The notes: generated from the sequence alone by a model not told the origin. A DNA stretch of 20,918 nt from JACQSR01 sp042577505 (GCA_042577505.1 JBHPEA010000025.1:1-20918); one strand, 5' to 3'; shown: positions 13,183-20,501, counted from the first letter of the stretch. Numbers and translations are program-made.

Positions 13183-13287
13183 TGGGACCGATGAGACTTT
13201 CAAAGACGCTCTGAAAGAGCTTTCTTTTTGAACTCACGACCTCTCGATTATCAGTCGAGCGCTATAGCCAGGCTAAGCCACGGTCCC
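13183..13287 (-). tRNA. tRNA-Ile (GAU) with a 30-nt intron in the T-loop
   Basis: Read on the minus strand: acceptor GGGACCG (13287-13281) pairs with CGGTCCC (13190-13184). The D arm is GCTT/TAGC with a GG-containing loop, the anticodon stem CTCGA/TCGAG with loop CTGATAA (anticodon GAU), the variable loop AGGTC, and the T-stem GTGAG/CTCAT. Discriminator A73 is at 13183; CCA is not encoded. The T-loop region is 37 nt instead of 7. Removing 13197-13226 restores the canonical loop TTCAAAT, placing the intron at position 59/60. The boundary folds as a relaxed bulge-helix-bulge: TTCA/TGAA central helix, 3' bulge AGT, 5' bulge of two or three A. The intron core is the hairpin GCTCT-TTC-AGAGC. Confidence 0.93.
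13197..13226 (-). other. Non-canonical tRNA intron (position 59/60)
   Basis: This is the 30-nt insertion in the T-loop of tRNA-Ile(GAU). Introns outside position 37/38 are known in archaeal tRNAs and are removed by the splicing endonuclease. The relaxed motif would need an endonuclease with broad specificity. The exact cut sites are inferred from the restored loop. Confidence 0.75.
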
Positions 13288-13310
13288 ATATTAACTGTTG
13301 TGTTCAACAC

Positions 13311-13322
13311 CTATTTATAAAT
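13311..13322 (-). promoter_or_regulatory. TATA-like box of tRNA-Ile
   Basis: On the minus strand ATTTATAAATAG is centred about 30 nt before the tRNA 5' end. A short dyad GTGTTCAACAC (13300-13310) lies between the two. Confidence 0.5.
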
Positions 13323-13336
13323 GTTTTTGGATAAAT

Positions 13337-13349
13337 CTTTTATATACTC
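13337..13349 (+). promoter_or_regulatory. TATA-like box of the ogg2-tmk pair
   Basis: CTTTTATATACTC is centred about 26 nt before the ATG at 13368, which has no Shine-Dalgarno: leaderless. Confidence 0.5.
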
Positions 13350-13367
13350 TATACACTCTATCTACTT

Positions 13368-13961
13368 ATGCTTTTGGGGGATTATAAGGTTAGAAAAAGA
13401 GAAATTGAGGAAAGACTCAAATATTTCCAGAATCTTGATCAAAACGATATATTCTACGAACTTTGCTTCTGTTTATGCACTCCTCAGTCTAGCGCAAAGA
13501 AGTGCGATGGTGCTATAAAAGATCTAATTAAGAAGGATTTCAGACATAAAAAATTCAATCCATCCATCATTCTTAGAAAGAACGGAGTTAGGTTTCATAA
13601 CAATAAATCTAAACACCTTCTTGAAATGAAAAGTTCTTTTGGCTCTATTCAGAATAATATCGACTGCGACGCTTCCTTAACCAGGGATTATTTAGTAGAT
13701 CATGTTAAAGGCCTTGGACTTAAGGAATCTTCACACTTTCTTCGTAATATTGGATATGAAAACCTAGCGATTCTTGATAGACATATTCTCAAGAATCTAG
13801 TAAAATATAGGGTAATTAATGAAATACCTAAAACTTTATCAAGGAAAAACTATCTGGAAATTGAAGAAAAATTCAGAAGATACTCAGAAAAAGTCAAAAT
13901 TCCAATGGATCATCTTGATCTATTATTCTGGTCTTTTGAAACTGGTGAAATTTTCAAATGA
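13368..13961 (+). CDS. ogg: 8-oxoguanine DNA glycosylase/AP lyase, Ogg2 type
   Basis: Bifunctional base-excision repair enzyme that removes 8-oxoguanine and nicks the abasic site. 197 residues, normal for the archaeal Ogg2 family. Motifs: 'YELCFCLCTPQSSAKK' (30-45), the helix-hairpin-helix 'VKGLGLKESSHFLRNIGY' (113-130) with the Schiff-base Lys119, then 'AILDRHIL' (134-141) with Asp137. The 18-residue spacing between Lys and Asp equals that of the Methanocaldococcus enzyme (K129/D147). The C-terminus 'DHLDLLFWSFETGEIFK' is also typical. It starts a two-gene operon with thymidylate kinase (4-nt overlap), joining oxidised-guanine repair with dTTP supply. Confidence 0.93.
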   Translation: MLLGDYKVRKREIEERLKYFQNLDQNDIFYELCFCLCTPQSSAKKCDGAIKDLIKKDFRHKKFNPSIILRKNGVRFHNNKSKHLLEMKSSFGSIQNNIDCDASLTRDYLVDHVKGLGLKESSHFLRNIGYENLAILDRHILKNLVKYRVINEIPKTLSRKNYLEIEEKFRRYSEKVKIPMDHLDLLFWSFETGEIFK

Positions 13962-14575
13962 AAAACTTATTTGTAGTGTTAGATGGACTTGATGGATGCG
14001 GAAAGGGGGAGATGATTGAAAGACTCCACAATTATCTTTACAAGAAATCAAGAAAATACCGTGTTCTAACAACAAGAGAACCAACTTACGGTAAATATGG
14101 TAGGGAAATTAGAAAGCTCTTAAGAGAAGAAAAAGATCCAAAAGCAAATTCAAAGAAATTCTTAGAACTCTTCACCTTAGATAGAAGAAATCATTTGGAA
14201 AAAACTATAATTCCATTCTTAGAACAAGATGATGGCACATTAAACATTGTTCTATGCGACAGATATTACTATTCAACTATTGCATTTCAACAAACTCAAG
14301 GCATATCTGAAAAAGAAGTCATTGACGCAAACAAAGACTTCAGAAAACCCGATGTTACTTTCATCCTAGATGTTCCGGCTGAAATCTCTTTAGATAGAGT
14401 ATCAAATAGGGGAACTAAAGAAAAATTCGAAGAACTTGAGTTTCAAAAAGAGCTAAGAGAAAACTATCTTAAGATCCAAGACTCTCTTGATGACAACATT
14501 ATTATTATCGACGCATCAAAGTCAATAAAAGAAGTTTTTGAAAGTATCAAGAAAGAAATTGATAAATATCTATAA
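13958..14575 (+). CDS. tmk: Thymidylate (dTMP) kinase
   Basis: Phosphorylates dTMP to dTDP with ATP for DNA synthesis. 205 residues, normal length. P-loop 'DGLDGCGKGEM' (9-19), 'TTREPTYGKYGREIRKLL' (38-55) with the R-E-P substrate motif, the 'CDRYYYST' (100-107) DR[YH] motif, and the lid region around R147-R152 ('DRVSNRG'). The P-loop is unusual: the family has GK[ST]T after the Gly, here G15-K16-G17-E18. The hydroxyl residue that normally helps bind Mg-ATP is lost and the next Thr is Glu. The rest is well conserved, so the enzyme is probably active. Coupled to ogg by ATGA overlap; the convergent hydrolase gene ends 2 nt away. Confidence 0.92.
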   Translation: MKNLFVVLDGLDGCGKGEMIERLHNYLYKKSRKYRVLTTREPTYGKYGREIRKLLREEKDPKANSKKFLELFTLDRRNHLEKTIIPFLEQDDGTLNIVLCDRYYYSTIAFQQTQGISEKEVIDANKDFRKPDVTFILDVPAEISLDRVSNRGTKEKFEELEFQKELRENYLKIQDSLDDNIIIIDASKSIKEVFESIKKEIDKYL

Positions 14576-14577
14576 TC

Positions 14578-15483
14578 CTACTTGTACATATGCATAGGTG
14601 TGTATCTAACTCCACCCCTATTAACGAATGCCCTTTCTTTAACCATACCGGCAATTTGCCTAATAACTTCTGGGTTTTCAAATAAACCACCATGACTAGC
14701 ACCTTCTAAAGTTACCAAAGGAGCATTTCCTGGTGATCCATGATAATCTTTCTCCATTGAAGCCAAACAATCTATTCCACCATTTATATATGTCACCTTA
14801 CCTTTCGAAGCAACCTTGTGAACATTTTTATCAGATCCAATTCCATAACTATGAAGAATAGCGTCGTCGCCATGCTTTTTGATATATGAACACAATCTCT
14901 TCTCTCCATCACTGAAACCAATAACTATTGGTTTGTGTCCTGTCTCGGCATAAACGTGACCCAAGAATTCATGAATAGCATCAGGATCCCTATCATCAAA
15001 TCTAATAACGTCCATCCCAGACTCTTTCTCAAAAGTTTCAACTGAGATAGGCCAATGAAGTAACCCTGGTAAAACAACTGTAACTGTACCTTCCATTTCT
15101 TTTACAGCTTCATAAGGATCTTCATTATCACCAATTTTCAAAAATCCCTTAATAACATGATAAAGCTCATCCTTCCAATCTGAAAGTGTTCTTCCCTCTT
15201 TTTTCTCTTCTTCAGAATGTTCTGCTGATGAATATTCAAGATCTCCTTTCTCTTCATTATCCTTTCCTTCTATCTTGTATTCTATATCTTCAGTTTCCTT
15301 ATTTCCAGAACTATCTTGAATAATCTCTTCTAGTTTTCTACCTACATCTCCATCATTTTTTACAAGCCCACCCTCTTCTTCAACATATTCTCCTTCTTCC
15401 TGAGCTTCATACTCTACTTCAGAATTCTCATAGTCTTCTGACTGATCAAAATCTTCAACATCCGCATCACAGTCATCAGACAT
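14578..15483 (-). CDS. Alpha/beta-hydrolase-like protein with acidic N-terminal tail
   Basis: 301 residues. Residues 1-100 are low-complexity and extremely acidic (runs such as 'EEGEYVEEEGG', 'EHSEEEKKEG') and should be disordered. Residues about 130-285 look like a compact alpha/beta-hydrolase: 'TVTVVLPGLLHWP' (133-145) as oxyanion strand and loop, nucleophile elbow 'VIGFSDG' (177-183, Ser181), 'YINGGID' (232-238, Asp238) and 'LEGASHGGLFENPEV' (259-273, His264). Ser-Asp-His are in the right order and spacing for a triad. Substrate unknown, perhaps an ester, peptide or acyl-thioester. No signal peptide, so probably cytoplasmic. GGAGGA lies just before its ATG, inside the end of the ribbon-helix-helix gene, which overlaps it by 8 nt and probably regulates it. 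Confidence 0.7.
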   Translation of the reverse strand: MSDDCDADVEDFDQSEDYENSEVEYEAQEEGEYVEEEGGLVKNDGDVGRKLEEIIQDSSGNKETEDIEYKIEGKDNEEKGDLEYSSAEHSEEEKKEGRTLSDWKDELYHVIKGFLKIGDNEDPYEAVKEMEGTVTVVLPGLLHWPISVETFEKESGMDVIRFDDRDPDAIHEFLGHVYAETGHKPIVIGFSDGEKRLCSYIKKHGDDAILHSYGIGSDKNVHKVASKGKVTYINGGIDCLASMEKDYHGSPGNAPLVTLEGASHGGLFENPEVIRQIAGMVKERAFVNRGGVRYTPMHMYK

Positions 15484-15619
15484 TTTGCCTTTCCTCCATT
15501 AATTTTTTAACAGAGTATTCAACAGCATGGCTTCTATTCCTAAAAGTACCAGCTTGTATAAGCCCTTCTATATGCCCTACAGTCTCCTCATCTAGAGTGA
15601 TACTTAGCTTAAGTTTCAT
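15476..15619 (-). CDS. Ribbon-helix-helix (CopG/MetJ-like) regulator
   Basis: 47 residues from the ATG at 15619. An upstream in-frame ATG at 15664 is rejected because the TATA-like box (15641-15650) and the operator lie after it. 'MKLKLSITLDEETVGHIEGL' gives the DNA-contacting beta strand (KLKLSITL) and helix 1; 'GTFRNRSHAVEYSVKKLMEE' gives the turn and helix 2, with the usual R-x-R-S pattern. RHH proteins bind DNA as dimers on short palindromes. A perfect 17-nt inverted repeat sits between its TATA box and start, strongly suggesting autorepression. First gene of a two-gene operon with the hydrolase-like protein. It could also be an antitoxin-like repressor. Confidence 0.85.
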   Translation of the reverse strand: MKLKLSITLDEETVGHIEGLIQAGTFRNRSHAVEYSVKKLMEERQNV

Positions 15620-15634
15620 ACTACTTAGTAGTAT
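15618..15634. promoter_or_regulatory. Operator palindrome of the RHH gene
   Basis: ATACTACTTAGTAGTAT, arms of 7 with a 3-nt centre, all matching. It overlaps the expected start site and the ATG. A half-like copy ACTACTAAG is at 15663-15671, upstream of the TATA box. Confidence 0.7.
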
Positions 15635-15640
15635 TTTGGG

Positions 15641-15650
15641 GTATATAAAC
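15641..15650 (-). promoter_or_regulatory. TATA-like box of the RHH-hydrolase operon
   Basis: On the minus strand GTTTATATAC is centred about 26 nt before the ATG at 15619, so the mRNA is leaderless and the operator covers the initiation region. Confidence 0.55.
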
Positions 15651-15705
15651 TTATCTAAAATCACTACTAAGAAATGGCGAAAAAAGGAAATTTGCTTAAA
15701 ATTAA

Positions 15706-15727
15706 TTATTTTCTATATAGAAAATAA
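15706..15727. terminator. Perfect 22-nt palindrome downstream of the dikinase-like operon
   Basis: The core ATTTTCTATATAGAAAAT (15708-15725) extends two bases on each side without mismatch. It lies 35 nt after the stop of the ATP-grasp gene and upstream of the RHH promoter. It may end the long minus-strand operon or be a protein-binding site. Confidence 0.35.
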
Positions 15728-15761
15728 ATAAAAACCTCAATTATACTTTAAAATAGAAGGA

Positions 15762-16610
15762 TTATGTAGTAATAGGCCTTGCCTGAAGAATATGAATTTC
15801 TCCATCTTTGATTGCAAACTCTATGTCTTGTGGATTACCATAGTGCTTCTCAATTTCCAAACCAATCTTTCCAATCTTCTCTAAGAAAGCTTCATCAAAT
15901 CTTTCATTCTCATTCTTCTTTTCAATTGCAAACGTTTCTTTGTGAAGAAAATATGTATTTGGAGTTACCTGACCTGAAACTAATTTTTCACCTAAGCCAG
16001 CAGTAACCTCAATCAGAATATGTTTTTTCTCAATTGGATCTAAAGTAAACATCACACCAGCAAAATCTGCATCAATCATTTCTTGCACAACAACTGCAAT
16101 ACCTACATCATGTTTTATTCCTTGTTGCTCTCTATAGAATATTGCTCTAGAAGTAAAAAGGGAAGCCCAACAATTCATAATGTTCTTTTCAATCGCCTCT
16201 TTACTCACATTCAGATATGTATCTTGTTGTCCAGCAAAAGAAGCACTCTCTAAATCTTCTGCTTGGGATGAAGATCTAACAGCAAACTTACTTCCTTGTA
16301 AATTCTTCAAAGCCCCAGTAATCTCTTTCTGTAATTGTTCCTTACTCTTTCCATTAAGAATCAAACTTTTTATTTCCTGGGAAGCTTTTTCAATCTTCTC
16401 ATGATCTTCCTTATCAGTTTTTTCTACTATTTCCAATATTTTCTCCTTAATATCATTCTCTGAAATAAAATCAAAGAACGCTTTCGTAGAAACCACAAAT
16501 CCTTTTGGAACATTAAATTCATTACAATGTAAATTAATTAAATTATGACCTTTCCCACCTACTAAATCATGTTTATTGTTCTCTGAATCATGAAAATGGA
16601 CTATGTTCAT
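15762..16610 (-). CDS. Stand-alone PEP-synthase/PPDK-type ATP-grasp subunit
   Basis: 282 residues equal to the N-terminal nucleotide-binding domain (PPDK_N) of PEP synthase, pyruvate phosphate dikinase and rifampin phosphotransferase, ending exactly at its last motif. 'LVGGKGHNL' (16-24), 'FAVRSSSQAEDL' (109-120), 'SFAGQQDTYLN' (124-134), 'VVVQEMIDADFAGVMFTLDP' (173-192), 'TAGLGEKLVSG' (203-213) and 'ILQARPIT' (274-281). In the family this domain takes the beta-gamma part of ATP, releases AMP and Pi, and phosphorylates a histidine on a swivelling domain. That histidine domain is absent here but present in the co-transcribed upstream proteins, so this is probably the shared kinase subunit of a split enzyme. 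Last gene of the operon (4-nt overlap). Confidence 0.88.
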   Translation of the reverse strand: MNIVHFHDSENNKHDLVGGKGHNLINLHCNEFNVPKGFVVSTKAFFDFISENDIKEKILEIVEKTDKEDHEKIEKASQEIKSLILNGKSKEQLQKEITGALKNLQGSKFAVRSSSQAEDLESASFAGQQDTYLNVSKEAIEKNIMNCWASLFTSRAIFYREQQGIKHDVGIAVVVQEMIDADFAGVMFTLDPIEKKHILIEVTAGLGEKLVSGQVTPNTYFLHKETFAIEKKNENERFDEAFLEKIGKIGLEIEKHYGNPQDIEFAIKDGEIHILQARPITT

Positions 16611-18031
16611 ACTTTCCTCACTATCCCTTCCTTAGGATCAACTTCTATAACATCATTATCCTTAAAAACTTTTGTAGCAATTCGCGTTCCTACTAAACAA
16701 GGAATCCCTAATTCTCTTGAAACAATTGCAGCATGACTAGTCATCCCACCTTCATCCGTTATTATTGCAGATGCTCTCCTCATCGCAATAATAAAATCAG
16801 GACTAGTCATTGGAGCAATTAATATATCACCCTCTTTCATTTTCCCCATATTTCTAGGAGAAGTAAGTATTTTTACATTACCTGTAACTTTCTCTCCAGA
16901 ACTTACTACCATCCCCTTAATTTCTTTTTGTTTTGGATCAATTTTAATACTAATATAAGGATCAATAAATTTATTCACATCCTCTCCTGACAAGTAATCC
17001 ATTTTCCCTCTTTCAGTATAATATTCAATATAACCCCCATACCTTTCCTTAGCATTCACTCTTTTATTATTCTTGAAAAGATCCAACATTTCGGGTATAT
17101 TATAATAACACAACTCCTTGAAATCTATTTCCTTCCTTTTAGAAATTTCTTCCAAAAACTTAGTTATTACATGATTGCATTTGAAAATGAAACTCTTTCT
17201 GTAATCCTGCCACCATACGCAATATGCAAGTTTACTTGAAATATTCTTCACATCTTCACTAATTTCATATTTCTGAAAGACTTTCTCTTTTTCCTTCTTT
17301 ATCTTACTTGGAAAATCTTCAATCTCATTTATTTTTTCCTTAGCTTCTTGTACTGTAAATTTATTCATTTCTTTCTTAAAAAAATCTACATCAAGAACTT
17401 TAGTGAAAGCATAGCTATTTCTTAACCAATAATATTTTTGCTGATGTTTTTTTAATTCTTCATCACCAACTTTCAACCTTATCTTTAGAAGTTCTAACTC
17501 TTCCTTTTGAAAAAATGATAGATCTTCCGGGGCGCTTATCTTCTCGAAGATTTCAACAAACTCCAATGGATTTTTCTTCTGAATCTCCATCTTAAGTATT
17601 TCTTCTCCACCCCAATTGCTTAACTCAGGTAAAAATCCCCAAATCCAGAATTTAGTGTAAACATCGAACCATTCTATAAACAGATTTGATAGCTCTTGAT
17701 CGCTTAGACTAGATAATCCTTTATTGATTCTTATTTCATACTCATCTAACTCCTTAGTATATCCACTCCAAATATCATAATTCTTTTTCAACTCTTTTTC
17801 ATCAAGTATGTACTTTCTAAATATCTCAGACCCATTCTTCCTAAGGTTTTCATAATCAACTACAAAAAGAATCCTATCTTCTTTTATGTAATATATAATA
17901 TCTGGCCACGAGCCCTCAAAATAATCAGGAAACAAGACAAAAGGATAAGTAAATGTATCAATGTAGATTGTCCTACCATCAATAGGGCCCCATTTGAAAA
18001 GTTCTCTATTTGGATCAATTCTTGACTTCAT
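16607..18031 (-). CDS. Helical-domain plus phosphohistidine mobile-domain protein
   Basis: 474 residues. The C-terminal 110 residues are a PEP-utilizer mobile domain: 'GEKVTGNVKIL' (369-379), 'GDILIAPMTSPDF' (391-403), 'TDEGGMTSHAAI' (425-436) with phospho-acceptor His433, then 'RELGIPCLVGT'. The first ~350 residues are helical and aromatic-rich and do not match ATP-grasp or the PEP/pyruvate barrel. By position they equal the substrate-binding domain of rifampin phosphotransferase-like enzymes. Features shared with the paralogue at 18999-20501 are 'HQQKYYW' (196-202) and 'WQDYRK' (284-289). Likely acceptor subunit charged by the adjacent ATP-grasp protein, with which it overlaps by 4 nt. Substrate unknown. 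Confidence 0.8.
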   Translation of the reverse strand: MKSRIDPNRELFKWGPIDGRTIYIDTFTYPFVLFPDYFEGSWPDIIYYIKEDRILFVVDYENLRKNGSEIFRKYILDEKELKKNYDIWSGYTKELDEYEIRINKGLSSLSDQELSNLFIEWFDVYTKFWIWGFLPELSNWGGEEILKMEIQKKNPLEFVEIFEKISAPEDLSFFQKEELELLKIRLKVGDEELKKHQQKYYWLRNSYAFTKVLDVDFFKKEMNKFTVQEAKEKINEIEDFPSKIKKEKEKVFQKYEISEDVKNISSKLAYCVWWQDYRKSFIFKCNHVITKFLEEISKRKEIDFKELCYYNIPEMLDLFKNNKRVNAKERYGGYIEYYTERGKMDYLSGEDVNKFIDPYISIKIDPKQKEIKGMVVSSGEKVTGNVKILTSPRNMGKMKEGDILIAPMTSPDFIIAMRRASAIITDEGGMTSHAAIVSRELGIPCLVGTRIATKVFKDNDVIEVDPKEGIVRKV

Positions 18032-19002
18032 GATTCACTTGCTGCCATTATTGTCTGGTTCTTAATCAATTCTGCATCAGAACTTCTTCCATATATAGTC
18101 AATGCCTTCCCTATTCCCTGCATGGATGAAAACAACCATTTAAACCTTGAAATTTGAGCCCATGAATGCGCTGCGATGTTTGACGAATTCAAATCAGGAA
18201 ACACTAAAACATTTGCGTCCCCTTTTAATGGACTATCTGGACATTTCCTTTTAGCAGAGTCTGGATTAATGGCAGCATCAAACTGCAATTCTCCATCAAT
18301 TATTAACGAAGGTTCTCGCTCCTTCACGATCTTTAACGCTTCCAATATCAAATCTACAAACGGACATTTTCCACCAGAACCTTTTGTAGAGAATGAAAGC
18401 AGTGCAACTTTTGGTTCAACTCCAAAGTTTTTAGCACAATGTGAGGCATTAATGGCCATTTGAGCCAAACCTTCTTCATCGGGAGATATATTCAGACTTG
18501 AATCAGTTGTAAAATAGACCTTCTTAGTCTCAGTATCTTCCCAAACCATTACTTCATTTACTAATTTACTTCCTTCCGCAGTTTTGAAAATCTGAAGTGC
18601 AGGTCTCATTAGATTTGCAGTAGGACATATACAAGAGCCACATAAAGCATCAGCATCTCCCAACTTAACCATCATTGCCCCAAAGTAGTTTTCATCTTCA
18701 ATTAATTTTAATGCATCTTCTTCAGTCATTCCTTTATGTTTTCTCAACTCATAAAGTTGCTTAGCATATTCTTCCTTATTATCAGAATTCTTCCAATCAA
18801 TAATTGTAACCTTACTAATATCCAAACCAATCTTTTCAGCTTTCTCTTTAATTTCGTCTTCTTTTCCCAATAATGTTATTTGACAAATATTCCCATCAAC
18901 AATTTCCTTCGTTGCCTGTAAAACTCTCTCATCCCAACCTTCTGCTATTACTACCCTCTTACCTTTTGCTTTTGGTATAATTTTTTCGATTAATTCATTC
19001 AT
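18028..19002 (-). CDS. Phosphotransacetylase-like (PTA/PTB family) protein
   Basis: 324 residues, close to the 330 of single-domain phosphotransacetylases, which exchange CoA and phosphate on acyl groups (acetyl-CoA with acetyl phosphate). Family signatures: 'VVIAEGWDERVLQA' (17-30), R87 in 'LRKHKG', 'CPTANLMRPALQI' (126-138) with R133, 'TDSSLNISPDEEGLAQMAI' (166-184), 'SFSTKGSG' (203-210), 'IDGELQFDAAINP' (225-237) and 'VFPDLNSSNIA' (267-277). R87 and R133 even keep the numbering of the Methanosarcina thermophila enzyme, and R306 matches R310. The family 'NDLSRG..VEDI' end is changed: its Ser309 is G305 and Asp316 is L312, and R287 is not conserved. Activity or substrate may therefore differ. 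Embedded in the dikinase-like operon with 4-nt overlaps on both sides. Confidence 0.85.
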   Translation of the reverse strand: MNELIEKIIPKAKGKRVVIAEGWDERVLQATKEIVDGNICQITLLGKEDEIKEKAEKIGLDISKVTIIDWKNSDNKEEYAKQLYELRKHKGMTEEDALKLIEDENYFGAMMVKLGDADALCGSCICPTANLMRPALQIFKTAEGSKLVNEVMVWEDTETKKVYFTTDSSLNISPDEEGLAQMAINASHCAKNFGVEPKVALLSFSTKGSGGKCPFVDLILEALKIVKEREPSLIIDGELQFDAAINPDSAKRKCPDSPLKGDANVLVFPDLNSSNIAAHSWAQISRFKWLFSSMQGIGKALTIYGRSSDAELIKNQTIMAASES

Positions 19003-20501
19003 TTTATTATCCTCACCCAGCTATGGTTAGCATTCACTTCTACTTTCATATTATCTTTTAGCACTTTTGTTGCAATTTTTGTTCCAATTATACAAGGAAT
19101 TCCTAATTCCCTTGATACAATTGCTGCATGACAGGTTACACCACCCTCATCGGTAACAATTGCTGCAGCTTTTTTCATCGCAGGTATATAATCAGGTCTT
19201 GTCATAACACTAACTAATATATCGCCCTTTTCAAATTTATTTATTTCTTTAACACTCCTCAATATCTTTACATTTCCAACTGCCTTTCCCATACAAGCAG
19301 TTAATCCTCTAAAATCATCAACATCTGATAAATCATGTTTTCCAAGTATTTTTTCTTTTACTTCATCGGCTTCATTACCATGCACGCAATCATGACCTTC
19401 TTTATCCCAGTAAAACACACAATTCTTTCTCCTCTCTTCTAATGCTTTTTTATCAATCTCTTTTGAAAAAATCTCACTGACTTCTCTAGGGGACATGTAT
19501 TTTATTAAGTCTAAGGGAATATTTTTTCTTTTACTAATTTCAGATAAAATCAAACTAAAATAATGGGTTGTCCAGAATGTAGATTTTTTTCTTTCATCCT
19601 GCCAATAAGTAAAATCCTCACTAACTTCAATTAAAAATTTTAATTCAGAAGGAACATTCAATCTTTTCATTAATTCTTCTTTCTCCTTTTTATTCCTTGA
19701 AGGAGTTCCCTCTATTTTCTTAATATAATCATCTATATCCAGATCCAAACTCAATATATTTTCAACTTCCTTCCCAAAATGTTCAACAGAAAGAATATTG
19801 TCATCTACATAGTTATTTGAAGTCCAGAAATATTGTTTTTGATGATTAGATAATAATTGATCTTTTTTACTTGGATCTTGCTTAATCTCGTTTGCAACCT
19901 TCAATAGGGCAATCTCGGCCTCATTAATGAAAGATAAATGATTAGGAGCAGTCAATTTTGAAAAAACATCTGTACACCTCAATTCACCTTTGATATCTGA
20001 ATCATCGCAAAGTTTTTTAATTTCTTCGGCAATCAACTCATCTGTACCCAAAGCAAATCCATCGATTATTGAGCTAGAACTGTTTTTATTAATTGCAATT
20101 TGAAGAAAATCGTCATGGAGTTTCATTAGTCCTTCATCTTTTAACTTTGACAAATCATTCTTTCCAACTTCAGCACATTTCTTATAAAACAAATCCTGGT
20201 CTTTATCCCATTTTTTTATAATTGTTTTGCTGAAGTGAATATCATTCTTTCCTTCATCAATAATCCAAGAATATATATCTTTAATCTCTACCATATCTAT
20301 ATACCAATCAGCAGTCCCTTCCTTGAAAAAACAATAATGTACGTTAAAACTCCCTTTCTTCTTCCTATCCATGTGCGTAACAATCTCAGCTTCCGCAATA
20401 AAATGAATAAAATAAGGACATCCATCAAATCTCTGATGATACCATTTTTTATTAGTCCACTGTGAAACCTTCTTGTTGAGCAACCCTTTCACGAATTTCA
20501 C
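18999..20501 (-). CDS. Second helical-domain plus phosphohistidine mobile-domain protein
   Basis: 500 residues, starting with GTG (GTGA overlap with the upstream stop). The C-terminal mobile domain has 'GKAVGNVKIL' (405-414), 'GDILVSVMTRPDY' (426-438) and 'TDEGGVTCHAAI' (450-461) with acceptor His458. The helical part is a clear paralogue of the 474-aa protein: 'TAPNHLSF' against 'SAPEDLSF', 'HQKQYFW' (210-216), 'WQDERK' (290-295) and a shared 'EISKRK' segment. Its first 100 residues are different, rich in aromatics and His ('YHQRFDGCPYFIHFIAEAE'), which suggests a different partner or substrate. An extra Cys/His patch at 371-384 ('CVFYWDKEGHDCVH') could bind metal. Translationally coupled to the PTA-like gene downstream. 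Confidence 0.8.
   Translation of the reverse strand: MKFVKGLLNKKVSQWTNKKWYHQRFDGCPYFIHFIAEAEIVTHMDRKKKGSFNVHYCFFKEGTADWYIDMVEIKDIYSWIIDEGKNDIHFSKTIIKKWDKDQDLFYKKCAEVGKNDLSKLKDEGLMKLHDDFLQIAINKNSSSSIIDGFALGTDELIAEEIKKLCDDSDIKGELRCTDVFSKLTAPNHLSFINEAEIALLKVANEIKQDPSKKDQLLSNHQKQYFWTSNNYVDDNILSVEHFGKEVENILSLDLDIDDYIKKIEGTPSRNKKEKEELMKRLNVPSELKFLIEVSEDFTYWQDERKKSTFWTTHYFSLILSEISKRKNIPLDLIKYMSPREVSEIFSKEIDKKALEERRKNCVFYWDKEGHDCVHGNEADEVKEKILGKHDLSDVDDFRGLTACMGKAVGNVKILRSVKEINKFEKGDILVSVMTRPDYIPAMKKAAAIVTDEGGVTCHAAIVSRELGIPCIIGTKIATKVLKDNMKVEVNANHSWVRIIK

Noticed and set aside
13183..13200. Integration site at the tRNA-Ile 3' end
   Set aside because: The neighbouring accessory strip suggests it, but I find no second copy of the tRNA 3' end and no integrase in the window.
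15620..15664. Longer 62-aa version of the RHH protein
   Set aside because: Its extra 15 codons would cover the TATA box and operator, and the family N-terminal strand begins at the inner Met.
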